From Sphingomonas sp. YR710 (lineage in GTDB: Bacteria; Pseudomonadota; Alphaproteobacteria; Sphingomonadales; Sphingomonadaceae), in assembly GCF_900101455.1 (NCBI RefSeq), contig NZ_FMZJ01000003.1:1-64000 (forward strand): a DNA stretch of 64,000 bases, in the 5' to 3' direction. The notes beneath the pieces were generated by a model. The model made no database searches and was not told the DNA's origin. It was given only the letters and a program-made list of their open reading frames with translations. Below are positions 7,886 to 16,314 of this stretch, piece after piece (the first letter of the stretch is position 1; each line of letters begins with the position of its first letter). Both the position numbers and the translations under genes were made by a program.

Positions 7886-8871
7886 TAGCTTTTCAGATCC
7901 ATCGCACTGATCAGCTCGAGCGACCTGATGCGAGCTGCCGGATCGAAGAAATTGCCCGCGATCATGATCTCATCAACCTTGGTCCGGGCAATCAACTCGC
8001 GAAACCGTGATCGAACGGTCGCTGGCGATCCGACGATCGTCAATTGATGCATATGCTCGATCATCGCCTTTTCCTGCGGCGTCCACACCGCCTCGATATC
8101 GTCGACCGGCGGCTGGACCCGCCCGATCTTTCCCCGGAAAAAATTGACGAGTCCGCACTGCGCCGAGGAGAATTGGCGCCGGGCCTCTTCATCGGTCTCG
8201 GCCGCGAAGACGTTGATGCACACCATGAAATGGGGCGCATCGAGCTGCTTCGACGGGGTGAAGCGCGCGCGATAGAGTTGGATCGCCTCCATCAGCCCAT
8301 TAGGTGAGACATGCGCCGCAAAGGTGAAGGGCAGGCCCGCTGCCGCCGCGAGTTGCACGTTGGAAAGACTGGATCCCAGCAGCCAGATCGGCACGTCCGA
8401 CCCTTCCCCCGGAATCGCACGAACCGGCTGATCGGCCGCAGCATGCCCGAGAAAGAACTGAAGCTCCTGCAAATCCGCGGCAAATCGCTCCGATGCCCTG
8501 GGATCGCGGCGCAAGGCGCGCACGGTCAATTGATCCGTCCCCGGCGAACGCCCGAGCCCGAGATCGATCCGCCCGGGATAAAGCGCGCCCAGCGTGCCGA
8601 ACTGCTCGGCTACGGCGTAAGGCGCATGATTGGGCAACATGACCCCGCCCGACCCGATCCGCATCGAACGCGTTACCGCGGCGAGATGGCTGATGATCAC
8701 CGCGGTCGCGGCGCTCGCCGTGCCCTGCATATTATGGTGTTCGGATACCCATAGCCGATGAAAACCGAGCCGTTCCGCGGCCTGCGCGAGTTCCCGCGAT
8801 TTGCGCAGTGCGTCGACGGGGGTCTCTCCCTCGGCGATCGGGCAGAGATCGAGAATTGAAAGCAGTGTCAT
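7885..8871 (-). CDS. LLM class flavin-dependent oxidoreductase
   Basis: The 328-residue protein belongs to the bacterial luciferase-like monooxygenase family. It has LGFHRLWVSEHHNM (F420/FMN pocket region, residues 38-51), ASAATAVIISHLAA, GGVMLPNHAPYAVAEQFGTL and DLGLGRSPGTD, the signature set of the MsnO8/YhbW-like group. The ATG at 8871 is preceded by AAGGAG; longer in-frame starts lack support. It is divergent from the P450 gene. A close paralogue is at 47808-48800. Members use reduced flavin for oxygenation or oxidation of organic compounds; the substrate here is unknown. Confidence 0.88.
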   Translation of the reverse strand: MTLLSILDLCPIAEGETPVDALRKSRELAQAAERLGFHRLWVSEHHNMQGTASAATAVIISHLAAVTRSMRIGSGGVMLPNHAPYAVAEQFGTLGALYPGRIDLGLGRSPGTDQLTVRALRRDPRASERFAADLQELQFFLGHAAADQPVRAIPGEGSDVPIWLLGSSLSNVQLAAAAGLPFTFAAHVSPNGLMEAIQLYRARFTPSKQLDAPHFMVCINVFAAETDEEARRQFSSAQCGLVNFFRGKIGRVQPPVDDIEAVWTPQEKAMIEHMHQLTIVGSPATVRSRFRELIARTKVDEIMIAGNFFDPAARIRSLELISAMDLKS

Positions 8872-9078
8872 GATGCTCCTTACGGCGAGTTTCCGGCGTG
8901 ATGCACCACCGCTGACCCCGAAGGCCCGACCGCTCGGCATCCGCGACTTATCATTTGCATGGCGTGATAGCCTGTCATAATATGGTGGTCTAATATTATT
9001 TGGTTGTCGACTCACATATTATATCGATCACCCGGAAAAGGGTCGGCAGGTTTCAATGTCCTTGAGAGGAAGTGCCTA

Positions 9079-10302
9079 ATGATCAGTGCTCAGCAGGGTG
9101 CGGTGCAGATGCCATTCCCACGCGATGGTGTGCTCAAGATCTCGCCCCTTTATGCCAAGCTGCGCGAGCAGGCGCCGATCATCCCGGTCACCACGCCCAC
9201 GGGCGATCCGGCCTGGGTGGTTGTCGCGTTCGATGAGGCAAAGCAGGTCTTCGCCGATCGGCGCTTTGGCTATTATACCCATCACGATCCCAAGAATGCG
9301 TCGCGCATGTCGGAGGCCGCGTTGCATGCCCATCCGTTGGGCGGCATGGACTTTGAGGACCAGATGGTGCGCCTTCGCAAGCTGATGGCACCCGGCTTCA
9401 CGCCGCGGCGGCTGGCCTTGCTGAAGGACTGGGTTCAGGATCTGACCAACGGTTGCCTCGACGAAATGCAGGCAGCGCATGACCGGAACCCTGGCGAACC
9501 GGTCGACTTTCACGAACTGCTCGGTTTCCGCCTGCCAGTGCTGGTGATCGCGGCGCTGCTCGGATTTCCGGTCGAGGATGCGGATTATGTGACCGCCTTG
9601 TCTCACCGGATGGGCGGCACCCAGAATGGCGCGGACGCGATGGCCGCAGCCCGCGAACTGCAGGAATATATGCGCGGCCTGATCGCGAAGAAGCGCGAAA
9701 ATCTCGGTCCCGACGTCCTTTCCGATTTCATCCGGGCACAGGATGATGATCCGTCCTTCTTCGCCTCCCGATCACTCGAGTCCTTCGCCGCCGGGCTGGT
9801 GTTTCCTGGACATGAGACGACTGTGGTGCGGATGGACTTCGGTGTCCTCTACCTTCTCAGCCAGCCCGAACGCCGCGACTGGCTGATGGCGGATCCCGAA
9901 GGCCGGATCGATCAGGTGGTCGAGGAAGTCCTGCGTATCACATCCGCCCATAATTTCGGGCTGATGCGATATGCCAATGAGGATATCGACGACATCGGCG
10001 GCGTCACGATTCGCCGCGGCGACCTGGTGATCATCTCCGAATCCGCTGCCAATCGGGATCCCAGGATGTTCGAGCGGCCCGAGGAATTCGATCCCACGCG
10101 CAAGAACAGCGGCCATCTGTCGTTCGGGCACGGGGCGCACAACTGCCTGGGAATGAGCCTCGCCCGGATGGAGCTCAAAGCCGTCTTCCTGTCGCTGTTT
10201 CGCCGCTTCCCCCAGGTGCGGCTGGCCGCAGACCCCGCCGAGATGGAGGTCAACAACAGCCGGGTCGGCGGCGGCGTGGATCATGTCCCGTTGATCTGGT
10301 GA
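9079..10302 (+). CDS. Cytochrome P450
   Basis: The 407-residue protein is a soluble bacterial P450. The I-helix oxygen-activation motif is GHETT at 244-248, the ExxR pair is E283/R286 (EEVLR) and the heme-ligand loop is FGHGAHNCLG with C356. Length is normal for bacterial class I enzymes, which need separate ferredoxin and ferredoxin reductase; neither gene is in the window. The ATG at 9079 follows AGAGGA; the in-frame upstream extension looks non-coding. It is followed by a TauD dioxygenase in the same direction and probably hydroxylates the compound degraded by this cluster. Confidence 0.93.
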   Translation: MISAQQGAVQMPFPRDGVLKISPLYAKLREQAPIIPVTTPTGDPAWVVVAFDEAKQVFADRRFGYYTHHDPKNASRMSEAALHAHPLGGMDFEDQMVRLRKLMAPGFTPRRLALLKDWVQDLTNGCLDEMQAAHDRNPGEPVDFHELLGFRLPVLVIAALLGFPVEDADYVTALSHRMGGTQNGADAMAAARELQEYMRGLIAKKRENLGPDVLSDFIRAQDDDPSFFASRSLESFAAGLVFPGHETTVVRMDFGVLYLLSQPERRDWLMADPEGRIDQVVEEVLRITSAHNFGLMRYANEDIDDIGGVTIRRGDLVIISESAANRDPRMFERPEEFDPTRKNSGHLSFGHGAHNCLGMSLARMELKAVFLSLFRRFPQVRLAADPAEMEVNNSRVGGGVDHVPLIW

Positions 10303-10381
10303 TTTGCGTCATTCTCTTCCGCAATATGCGCTTCAACATAGTGGCCCCTCCGCCCGAAAAACAAATGCTATGGAGATAAGA

Positions 10382-11257
10382 ATGTCTGAGATGACGGTAA
10401 AAACTCTGAATCCGGTCTTCGGCTCGGAAATATTCGGCCTGGAGCCGCGCACCCCACTTGACGCCGATACGATCCGCACCTTGCGGAAACTCTTTGACGA
10501 ACGGAGCCTCCTGGTTTTCCGAGGTATCAACGCCGACATAAAATTCCAGACCTACTTGTCTGAACTGTTGATCGGCAACGACGTACCCGATCCCGACACG
10601 CTCACGCTCAACGACAAGTTCATGATTTCCAACCGCGAGCCCACCGGCGCGGCGCCCTATGGGCGCCTGCTATACCATTCGGATCAAATGTGGTCCGCCA
10701 AGGACCGCGTCGACTTGATCTCGCTATATGGCAAGGAAGTCGGCCAGCCCGCGACGCCGACAATGTTCGTCAGCGCGGTCGACGGGTGGACTAGCTTGCC
10801 CGAAGATCTGCGCGCCCAGGTCAAGGATCGCTTCGCCATTCAGCATTATGACGAAGATACCTACCGCAAGCGCGCCGCAGGCGACACCGACGTGCTGGTT
10901 TCCACCTATCAGACCGGCGAGGATTTCGTGAAGACCCCGATCGCTTACGTCCATCCGCGAACGGGCAAGACGATCCTCTATGTTTGTCAGCAGACGACCC
11001 AGAAGATTGCGGATATGCCCGAGGCCGAAGGCGACCCGCTACTGGAGGCGCTCTTCGAACATCTGTATGCGTCCGGCAGGGAATTTCCGCATTATTGGCA
11101 GGAGGGCGACCTGGTCGTATGGGACAATCTGGCCCTGCAACATGCGCGGCCCAACGTCCTGGTCGAGGGCCCGGCCCGCACCTTGCGCAAAACCATCGCC
11201 CCCTTTCCCAAATCGATGATCAAGGGGCCGAAATATGCTAGCCTGGCGGCAAATTGA
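10382..11257 (+). CDS. TauD/TfdA family 2-oxoglutarate dioxygenase
   Basis: The 291-residue protein has the Fe(II) facial triad H99-x-D101 (YHSDQMW) and H254 (LALQHARPN), with R266 or R269 placed for 2-oxoglutarate. This family hydroxylates and often cleaves aryloxyacetates, sulfonates or related ethers with succinate and CO2 release. GGAGATAAGA precedes the ATG at 10382. It follows the P450 by 79 bases and is closed by a strong terminator, so the two oxygenases probably share a transcript. Confidence 0.9.
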   Translation: MSEMTVKTLNPVFGSEIFGLEPRTPLDADTIRTLRKLFDERSLLVFRGINADIKFQTYLSELLIGNDVPDPDTLTLNDKFMISNREPTGAAPYGRLLYHSDQMWSAKDRVDLISLYGKEVGQPATPTMFVSAVDGWTSLPEDLRAQVKDRFAIQHYDEDTYRKRAAGDTDVLVSTYQTGEDFVKTPIAYVHPRTGKTILYVCQQTTQKIADMPEAEGDPLLEALFEHLYASGREFPHYWQEGDLVVWDNLALQHARPNVLVEGPARTLRKTIAPFPKSMIKGPKYASLAAN

Positions 11258-11300
11258 GCCGCCCGCGGGCCTATAGTTGACGCACAAGATTGGTAGAATG

Positions 11301-11340
11301 AAAGGGGGCACCGCCAACATTCGCGGTGCCCCCTTTTTAT
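11301..11340 (+). terminator. Rho-independent terminator
   Basis: AAAGGGGGCACCGC (11301-11314) and GCGGTGCCCCCTTT (11323-11336) form a perfect 14-bp stem with an eight-base loop, running into a T tract. It marks the right end of the catabolic island. Confidence 0.92.
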
Positions 11341-11363
11341 ACGGCAGGGAGCTGCTCTCCCGA

Positions 11364-11516
11364 TCAGCCCAGCCGCCCGAGCCGATGATAGAGATTGCTG
11401 TACTTCGACGATTCAGGCTTGTCCTTGATTACCTGCATATAGTGAGCAACCGCCTGCTTCATCAGCGTAAAATCTTCGGTCGAAAAAACGGCGCGGGTGC
11501 GCTGCGGCTCGGTCAT
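11364..11516 (-). CDS. Small hypothetical protein (50 aa)
   Basis: The reverse strand encodes a 50-residue hydrophilic protein starting MTEPQRTRAVFSTEDF, with a central predicted helix (LMKQAVAHYMQVI) and a basic tail LYHRLGRLG. GAGAGGAACG precedes the ATG at good distance, which favours this start over a longer in-frame one. I do not recognise a family. It lies just upstream, in the opposite direction, of a region with unusual TTGTAA repeats that may contain its promoter. Confidence 0.6.
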   Translation of the reverse strand: MTEPQRTRAVFSTEDFTLMKQAVAHYMQVIKDKPESSKYSNLYHRLGRLG

Positions 11517-11934
11517 GGGTCGTTCCTCTCGAAAAAGCGCGTCCAGGATTCGCTGATCCATGAACCCATGATAGGCGCCGCATCGCCGATCGTGCACAGG
11601 CAATGAAGTTCAATTGTAACGTATTACAAGATTTCGTTGTAAAGTTGTAATGTTCCATCACATCCCCGGGGGAACAGCTTCGCATTCGCGGTCAGCCCGG
11701 TCGATGACCTGATATCCGTATCATTCCGCATATTGGCTCGATGGTCGCCGCCATAATCTCCAACCAGGCATGGGAGAGGGTGGCGAATGAATGCCTTCGC
11801 GAGTTCGGTCGACGAAAAATTGAGCTTATCCACGATAGGAAATGCTCTTATTGTCGATCTTGCTCTCCCGATGTTTGAGCCGGATCTGCCTGCGGTTTCA
11901 CAGGTACGATTATTTTCTGCACGGGAAACGACAG
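11517..11934. other. Intergenic region between divergent small ORF and universal stress gene
   Basis: This 418-base stretch contains the TTGTAA repeat cluster at 11614-11650 and otherwise no supported gene. A 73-codon open frame beginning at 11787 has a GGAGAGGG upstream but overlaps the universal stress gene out of frame and resembles nothing known, so it is not called. Confidence 0.55.
11614..11650. promoter_or_regulatory. TTGTAA repeat cluster
   Basis: TTGTAA-CGTA-TTACAA is a perfect 6-bp dyad (11614-11629). Two further direct TTGTAA copies follow at 11637-11642 and 11645-11650. Four half-sites in 37 bases, in an AT-rich patch of a GC-rich genome, look like a cooperative operator. The regulator is unknown; the arrangement does not match the FNR consensus. 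Confidence 0.5.
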
Positions 11935-12768
11935 ATGAGCTACGCAACATTGATGGTTCATCTGCAACTGGGCCAATCAAATGCCGCACTGCTCACTCTG
12001 ACGGCTGACATCGCGCGGCGATATCGTGCGAACGTGATCGGCATCGCGGCCTGCCAACCGCTGCTGGCGACGTCTGCTATAGCCGGCTTTCTGTCAGCCG
12101 AAGCCGTCCAGCAGGATCAGACCGCATTCGATCGCGAAGCCCGCGAGGCTGAGGCTGAATTTCGGCGACTGCTCGCAGGCCATGCGGCCAACCTCGATTG
12201 GCGCTGTGCATCCGTATTTTCGTCGCTCGCCGATTATATCGCTTCCGAAGCGCGATCGGCCGATGTGATATTGACGTCACCCGAACATGGCGGATCACTA
12301 TTCTCCACCGCGCATCACGCGCGAATGGGCGATCTCGCGATGCAAGCCGGTCGGCCCATATTGCTAGCGCCCGACACGATCACCCGCCTGCAGCTCGATC
12401 AGGTGCTCATCGCCTGGAACGATAGCCGTGAGGCACGACGCGCGATCCTTGATGCCCTGCCCCTGCTCGAATTGGCCGCAAAAATCACCGTTGCAGAGGT
12501 GGTACACGCAAGCGATGTATCGGCCGCGCGGGAACGCCTGAACGATGTCGTCGGTTGGCTGCACAGCCATGGCATTTCGGCCGAATCACTTGTCCGGGTC
12601 GCAACCGGTTCCGATGCACATGAAATTGCCGATATTGCACGCTCGATCCGGGCAGACGCCGTCGTGGCGGGCGCTTATGGACATAGTCGCCTGCACGAAT
12701 GGGTACTCGGCGGCGTAACGTCGAACCTGTTGTCGAATCCGTCCCGGCTAATATTGCTGTCGCGCTGA
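11935..12768 (+). CDS. Universal stress protein
   Basis: The 277-residue protein spans two Usp-like halves. The C-terminal half carries the family motif DAVVAGAYGHSRLHEWVLGG followed by VTSNLLSNPSRLILLS, the usual ATP-binding ending. The N-terminal half starts MSYATLMVHLQLGQ and has no intact phosphate loop. I choose the ATG at 11935 because the protein then starts on the first Usp strand; the longer open frame upstream is non-typical. Ribosome binding is weak (ACGACAG). Universal stress proteins accumulate in starvation and low oxygen and here begin the stress island. Confidence 0.85.
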   Translation: MSYATLMVHLQLGQSNAALLTLTADIARRYRANVIGIAACQPLLATSAIAGFLSAEAVQQDQTAFDREAREAEAEFRRLLAGHAANLDWRCASVFSSLADYIASEARSADVILTSPEHGGSLFSTAHHARMGDLAMQAGRPILLAPDTITRLQLDQVLIAWNDSREARRAILDALPLLELAAKITVAEVVHASDVSAARERLNDVVGWLHSHGISAESLVRVATGSDAHEIADIARSIRADAVVAGAYGHSRLHEWVLGGVTSNLLSNPSRLILLSR

Positions 12769-12786
12769 AATGCGGGTGCCCCTTAC

Positions 12787-13176
12787 CTACGCCCACAAGT
12801 CGGCGGCTACCGCGGGATCCACGCGCGCGGTTACGAACGCCTTGCGGCCATCCCTGTCCGCTGCGACATAGCGGCCCCGGATCTCGCTATCGGATAGAAC
12901 GACCTCGGCAATATGGCCATTGCGCAGGTCCTGCAGAAACGCATCATACGTGATGGCCTGCGTATCGCGATGGCTGAACACCGATTGCGCCCAGAGCAGC
13001 GCGAGGAAGATGATAGCCCAATACCAGAAAGAGATCCGTCGCTTTTGGGGCGGCGTTGATTTCTGTCCGGGCCGGAGTGCCGATCGGTTGACGGCATCGC
13101 CCGATGCGGGCCGTTCCCCCAGCAGACGGGACAAAAGGCTCGGTGTCGACGATCGCGATTTTTGCGGTTCACTCAT
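12787..13176 (-). CDS. Orphan FtsH N-terminal (FtsH_ext) domain protein
   Basis: The 129-residue protein has a proline/serine-rich cytoplasmic tail (about 1-47), one membrane helix (WYWAIIFLALLWAQSVF) and a periplasmic domain ITYDAFLQDLRNGHIAEVVL...VDPAVAADL that aligns with the FtsH extracellular domain. In FtsH this is followed by a second helix, an AAA ATPase and an M41 protease; here the frame stops just after the periplasmic domain, 18 bases before the convergent stress gene. It is either a 3'-deleted ftsH or a retained small membrane protein. No strong ribosome site precedes the ATG. Confidence 0.65.
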   Translation of the reverse strand: MSEPQKSRSSTPSLLSRLLGERPASGDAVNRSALRPGQKSTPPQKRRISFWYWAIIFLALLWAQSVFSHRDTQAITYDAFLQDLRNGHIAEVVLSDSEIRGRYVAADRDGRKAFVTARVDPAVAADLWA

Positions 13177-13289
13177 GAACAGCGGATATGAGATGCAGAT
13201 CCAACGCCTCTATACGTGATCTCCCGCAAAACCGACCGCGATCCGCTCCGGAATTTTACGCATCCTCGACGCAACGCAGGAATTCGCTA

Positions 13290-13307
13290 TTTGCGTTTAT
13301 GCGCAAA
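13290..13307. promoter_or_regulatory. TTTGCG-N6-CGCAAA dyad before trxC
   Basis: A perfect 6-bp inverted repeat lies 21 bases upstream of the thioredoxin start. Its spacing (six) differs from the four of FNR sites. It may be a redox regulator operator or a 5' stem. Confidence 0.3.
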
Positions 13308-13328
13308 CAGTTGAACGGAGTGATCGAC

Positions 13329-13775
13329 ATGGCGGTGAACCAGACAGCGACAGCTATGGTCGTGTGCGCTCACTGCGCGGGCGCCAACCGCGTTCCGGCA
13401 GCCCGCTTGCGCGAACATCCGCGGTGTGGTCGCTGCAAGCAGCCCTTGTTTCAGGGCGAACCGATCGCCGCCGATACGGCCGCTTTCGATCGGCATGTCG
13501 CCACGGGATCGCTGCCCGTGCTGGTCGATTTCTGGGCAAGCTGGTGCGGCCCGTGCCGGGCGATGGCCCCGGGTTTCGCCGCCGCCGCCCGCGATCTGGA
13601 ACCCGATTTTCGCTTGCTCAAGGTCGATACCGAGGCGGAACAGTCGTTGGCCGCGCGTTTCGCGATCCGCTCGATCCCTTCGCTGATCGTGTTTGCCGAC
13701 GGTCGCGAGGTTGCGCGATCGGCGGGCGCAATGGATCGGCAGTCGATCGTCGCATGGGCACGACGGCACGCATAA
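13329..13775 (+). CDS. trxC: Thioredoxin 2 (zinc-containing thioredoxin)
   Basis: The 148-residue protein has an N-terminal zinc module with C13-x2-C16 (CAHC) and C33-x2-C36 (CGRC), then a thioredoxin fold with the active site WCGPC at 72-76 and the cis-proline segment RSIPSLIVF. This domain order is specific to thioredoxin 2, a cytosolic disulfide reductase often induced by oxidative stress. The ATG at 13329 gives the normal TrxC N-terminus. It sits in the stress island between the FtsH fragment and a ClC channel. Confidence 0.92.
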   Translation: MAVNQTATAMVVCAHCAGANRVPAARLREHPRCGRCKQPLFQGEPIAADTAAFDRHVATGSLPVLVDFWASWCGPCRAMAPGFAAAARDLEPDFRLLKVDTEAEQSLAARFAIRSIPSLIVFADGREVARSAGAMDRQSIVAWARRHA

Positions 13776-13786
13776 CTGCCGGGCTT

Positions 13787-15562
13787 TCAATCCTCGCCAT
13801 AGAGTTCGCGCTGCGCCCGGTCCATTTCGTCGCCATAGCGCTTGCGGACGTATTTTTCGGTCAGCATTCCCAGGATCTGGCCGTCGGGACCGACCACCGC
13901 CAGATCATCCGCCTCGCTTTCATCGAACCGGCGCATGATCGCAACAATGTCCATGTCGGGTGACAAAGTGGCATCGGCCAGCACCGCCAGCTCGGCAACG
14001 GGGCGCTCGGCAGAGCCTGTGTCGGCATAGACGGCCGCCGTCGGCACCAGACCGGCATAATGGCCCTGCGCATCACGCAACAAGACCCGACTGGTCGAAC
14101 CGATCGGGAATCGTTGCCGAAAATCCGCCAGCGACAGGTCGGGCGCGGCCGTTGCCGGCGCGACCCGCATCATCCGTCGCGCGGTCAGCGCGCGCACCCA
14201 GCCGACATCGCGCGCGCTGCGGACCACCTCACCCCGCAGATGGAGCCGCCAGGTCGAGAAGGAGTAGCCGAAACGCTCGCGGACCAGCGCACTCGAACAG
14301 AGGGTGGCGGTCAGCACAGTCGCGGTGATCGCGAAATCATGGGTCGCCTCGAGCACCAGCAGCGACATCGTCATCGGACCGCCCACTACCGCCACCGCGA
14401 GCGCCGCCATGCCGACCAGCGCCGCATCGACCGGCGGCAGCGGCGGCGCATGCGGCACCATGGCGAGCAATGCCGCGAAAATCTGCCCCAGCAGCGACCC
14501 CAGAAACAGCGACGCGAAGAACAGGCCGCCCCGGAATCCGAAACCCAGCGAGATCACCGACGCGACGATCTTCAGGCCGAAGATGATCAGCAGCGCCCCC
14601 AAGCCAATCTGCGCGCCGATCGTCAGGTGAAGCGCACCATGCCCGGCCGACAGGGCATGCGGCGAGGCCATCGCGATCGGAATCAGCAGGAATCCGCCGA
14701 TCACCGGCCGCACATGATCCGGCCATCCCGTCCGCCGCACGCTCGCCTCGACGAGCGATACCAGCCGCATCAGAGCGATGCCGACCAGCGCGGCGACAAG
14801 ACCGAATCCTGCATAGAGCAGATAGTCCGCCGTCGCGATCGTCCGGCTGCTCGTCGCGGCGATCAGGTAAGGCGTGGCCCCGAGCGTTCGCGCGGTGACC
14901 ACCGCCGCCAGCGTTGCCGCCGCGACCGGAGCGATGCTCGCCGGCGTATAGGCGCCGATCACGATCTCGAAAGCATAAAAGGCACCGGTCAGCGGCGCGC
15001 CGAACGCCGCTCCGATCGCCGCGCCGGCCCCGGCGCCGACCAATATTCGTAGATCGTTGCGGCGCAGGTTGAGCCAGCGCCCGGCCAGCGAAGCTATCCC
15101 CCCGCCTGCCTGCGCATAGGCCGCTTCGAGCCCCACCGACGCGCCACATCCGTTCGACAGCAATGTCTGCACCGAGACCAGCAAAGTATCACGCAAAGGT
15201 ATGCGACCACCGTGCAGCGCATTGGCCTCGACCACGTCGATCGCCGTCCGCCGGGCATGGCCGGCCAGCAGCATCATGCCCGCCAACAGCAACCCGCCCA
15301 GCGGCAGTGCCAGCAAGCGCCAGGGCGCGATGCTGGCCTGCCCGCTCAGCCGCATATCGGGCGCCAACCCGTAGAGCGCGCCCTGCGCCGCGTGAGCCAG
15401 CGCGCCGAGCAGCGCCGACGAAAGGCCCGCCACCACCCCGATCCCGATAGCGAGAAGAATGAACCCGGCCTCGCTGGCCCGAAACAGGCGGCGCGCAATC
15501 GAAACGATCCCCGTCGGGCGGAAAAGGCGCTCAACCATGGCGGCAACTCTTTCGGATAGCAT
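13787..15562 (-). CDS. ClC-family chloride channel/antiporter with C-terminal CBS pair
   Basis: The 591-residue protein has about ten or more membrane segments and ClC selectivity-filter motifs: GASVGLEAAYAQ (gating-glutamate region, normally GREGP) and GFRGGLFFASLFLG (GxFxP region). A soluble C-terminal part of about 130 residues matches two CBS motifs (RVLLRDAQGHYAGLV and DLAVVGPDGQILGMLT). Such proteins exchange chloride for protons and can aid acid or ionic stress. The start at 15562 lacks a strong ribosome site; an ATG at 15538 is possible. It is convergent with trxC. Confidence 0.85.
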   Translation of the reverse strand: MLSERVAAMVERLFRPTGIVSIARRLFRASEAGFILLAIGIGVVAGLSSALLGALAHAAQGALYGLAPDMRLSGQASIAPWRLLALPLGGLLLAGMMLLAGHARRTAIDVVEANALHGGRIPLRDTLLVSVQTLLSNGCGASVGLEAAYAQAGGGIASLAGRWLNLRRNDLRILVGAGAGAAIGAAFGAPLTGAFYAFEIVIGAYTPASIAPVAAATLAAVVTARTLGATPYLIAATSSRTIATADYLLYAGFGLVAALVGIALMRLVSLVEASVRRTGWPDHVRPVIGGFLLIPIAMASPHALSAGHGALHLTIGAQIGLGALLIIFGLKIVASVISLGFGFRGGLFFASLFLGSLLGQIFAALLAMVPHAPPLPPVDAALVGMAALAVAVVGGPMTMSLLVLEATHDFAITATVLTATLCSSALVRERFGYSFSTWRLHLRGEVVRSARDVGWVRALTARRMMRVAPATAAPDLSLADFRQRFPIGSTSRVLLRDAQGHYAGLVPTAAVYADTGSAERPVAELAVLADATLSPDMDIVAIMRRFDESEADDLAVVGPDGQILGMLTEKYVRKRYGDEMDRAQRELYGED

Positions 15563-15677
15563 CGATAGCGGTCACCGAGCACCCTTGGTCCAACTGCCTA
15601 TGCGGTTGCAACGCTCGAGGGGGAAGGACGACACCGCTGAGCCGAACCCCATCATGAGTCGCGACGCCTTCATGCAC

Positions 15678-15704
15678 CGGACATGATCGGTTCGGTCATG
15701 TCCG
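15678..15704. promoter_or_regulatory. CGGACATGA-N9-TCATGTCCG inverted repeat
   Basis: A perfect 9-bp inverted repeat lies in the divergent gap between the ClC gene and the host-attachment-like gene, about 75 bases before the latter. Its arm length and position suit an operator for a dimeric regulator. No candidate protein is adjacent. Confidence 0.4.
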
Positions 15705-15777
15705 TATCCTCACGTAGAGACGGCGCGCATCGGCATGTTCGATACCGCTCTGACGTACTGAGCCAAGGACAAGACCG

Positions 15778-16218
15778 ATGTTGATTCCCCACGGAACGCT
15801 GATCCTCGCCGTCGATGGCGCTCATCTGCAGTTGTTGCGCAACCGCGGCAGCGACGCCCTGCCCGCGCTCGATCGTCTGCACGAGCGCAAGCTGAAGAAT
15901 CCCGCGAGCCACGTGCTGGAAACCGATGCACCGGGCCGCGCCTTCTCCAGCGCCGGCCACGGCCGCAGCGCCTATGACGCACCCGATCTCCACCAGCGCC
16001 GCGAAGACCGCTTCAGTCATGAGGCACTCGAGCTGATCTCCTCGATGGCCGGCGAAGAGACGCCGGTGATCCTGATCGCGCCACCGCATGTCCTGGGTGA
16101 AATCCGGGCGGATCTCGATCCGCGGTCCGCGCTGCGCATCATCGCCGAGATCAACAAGGATTATGCGCAAAGCAAGCCCGCCGAGATCCTGGAATTGCTG
16201 CGCAATTATCAACCCTGA
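15778..16218 (+). CDS. Host attachment family protein
   Basis: The 146-residue protein matches the family named after the Agrobacterium host attachment proteins: LILAVDGAHLQLLRNRG at the N-terminus, GRAFSSAGHGRSAYD in the middle and VILIAPPHVLGEIR before a helical end. The fold is related to release factor eRF1 and archaeal ribosome-associated domains. Despite the name, the molecular role is not established, and members are common in alphaproteobacterial stress islands. AAGGAC precedes the ATG. Confidence 0.8.
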   Translation: MLIPHGTLILAVDGAHLQLLRNRGSDALPALDRLHERKLKNPASHVLETDAPGRAFSSAGHGRSAYDAPDLHQRREDRFSHEALELISSMAGEETPVILIAPPHVLGEIRADLDPRSALRIIAEINKDYAQSKPAEILELLRNYQP

Positions 16219-16314
16219 AGGTCCCGTTCCGTCCGAAGGTGAAGTGCGACGCTTCGCCTTGCTTCTTCCCATGCCCTTTCGCGCGATCGCGGGACGGATG
16301 ATCGGCAACGGTAC

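Noticed and set aside
11787-12008. A 73-codon forward frame before and overlapping the universal stress gene
   Set aside because: Good upstream purine stretch but out-of-frame overlap of 74 bases with a real gene and no recognisable product.
13290-13307. An FNR site before trxC
   Set aside because: The spacer is six rather than four and the half-site TTTGCG does not match TTGAT, so it is listed only as an unassigned dyad.
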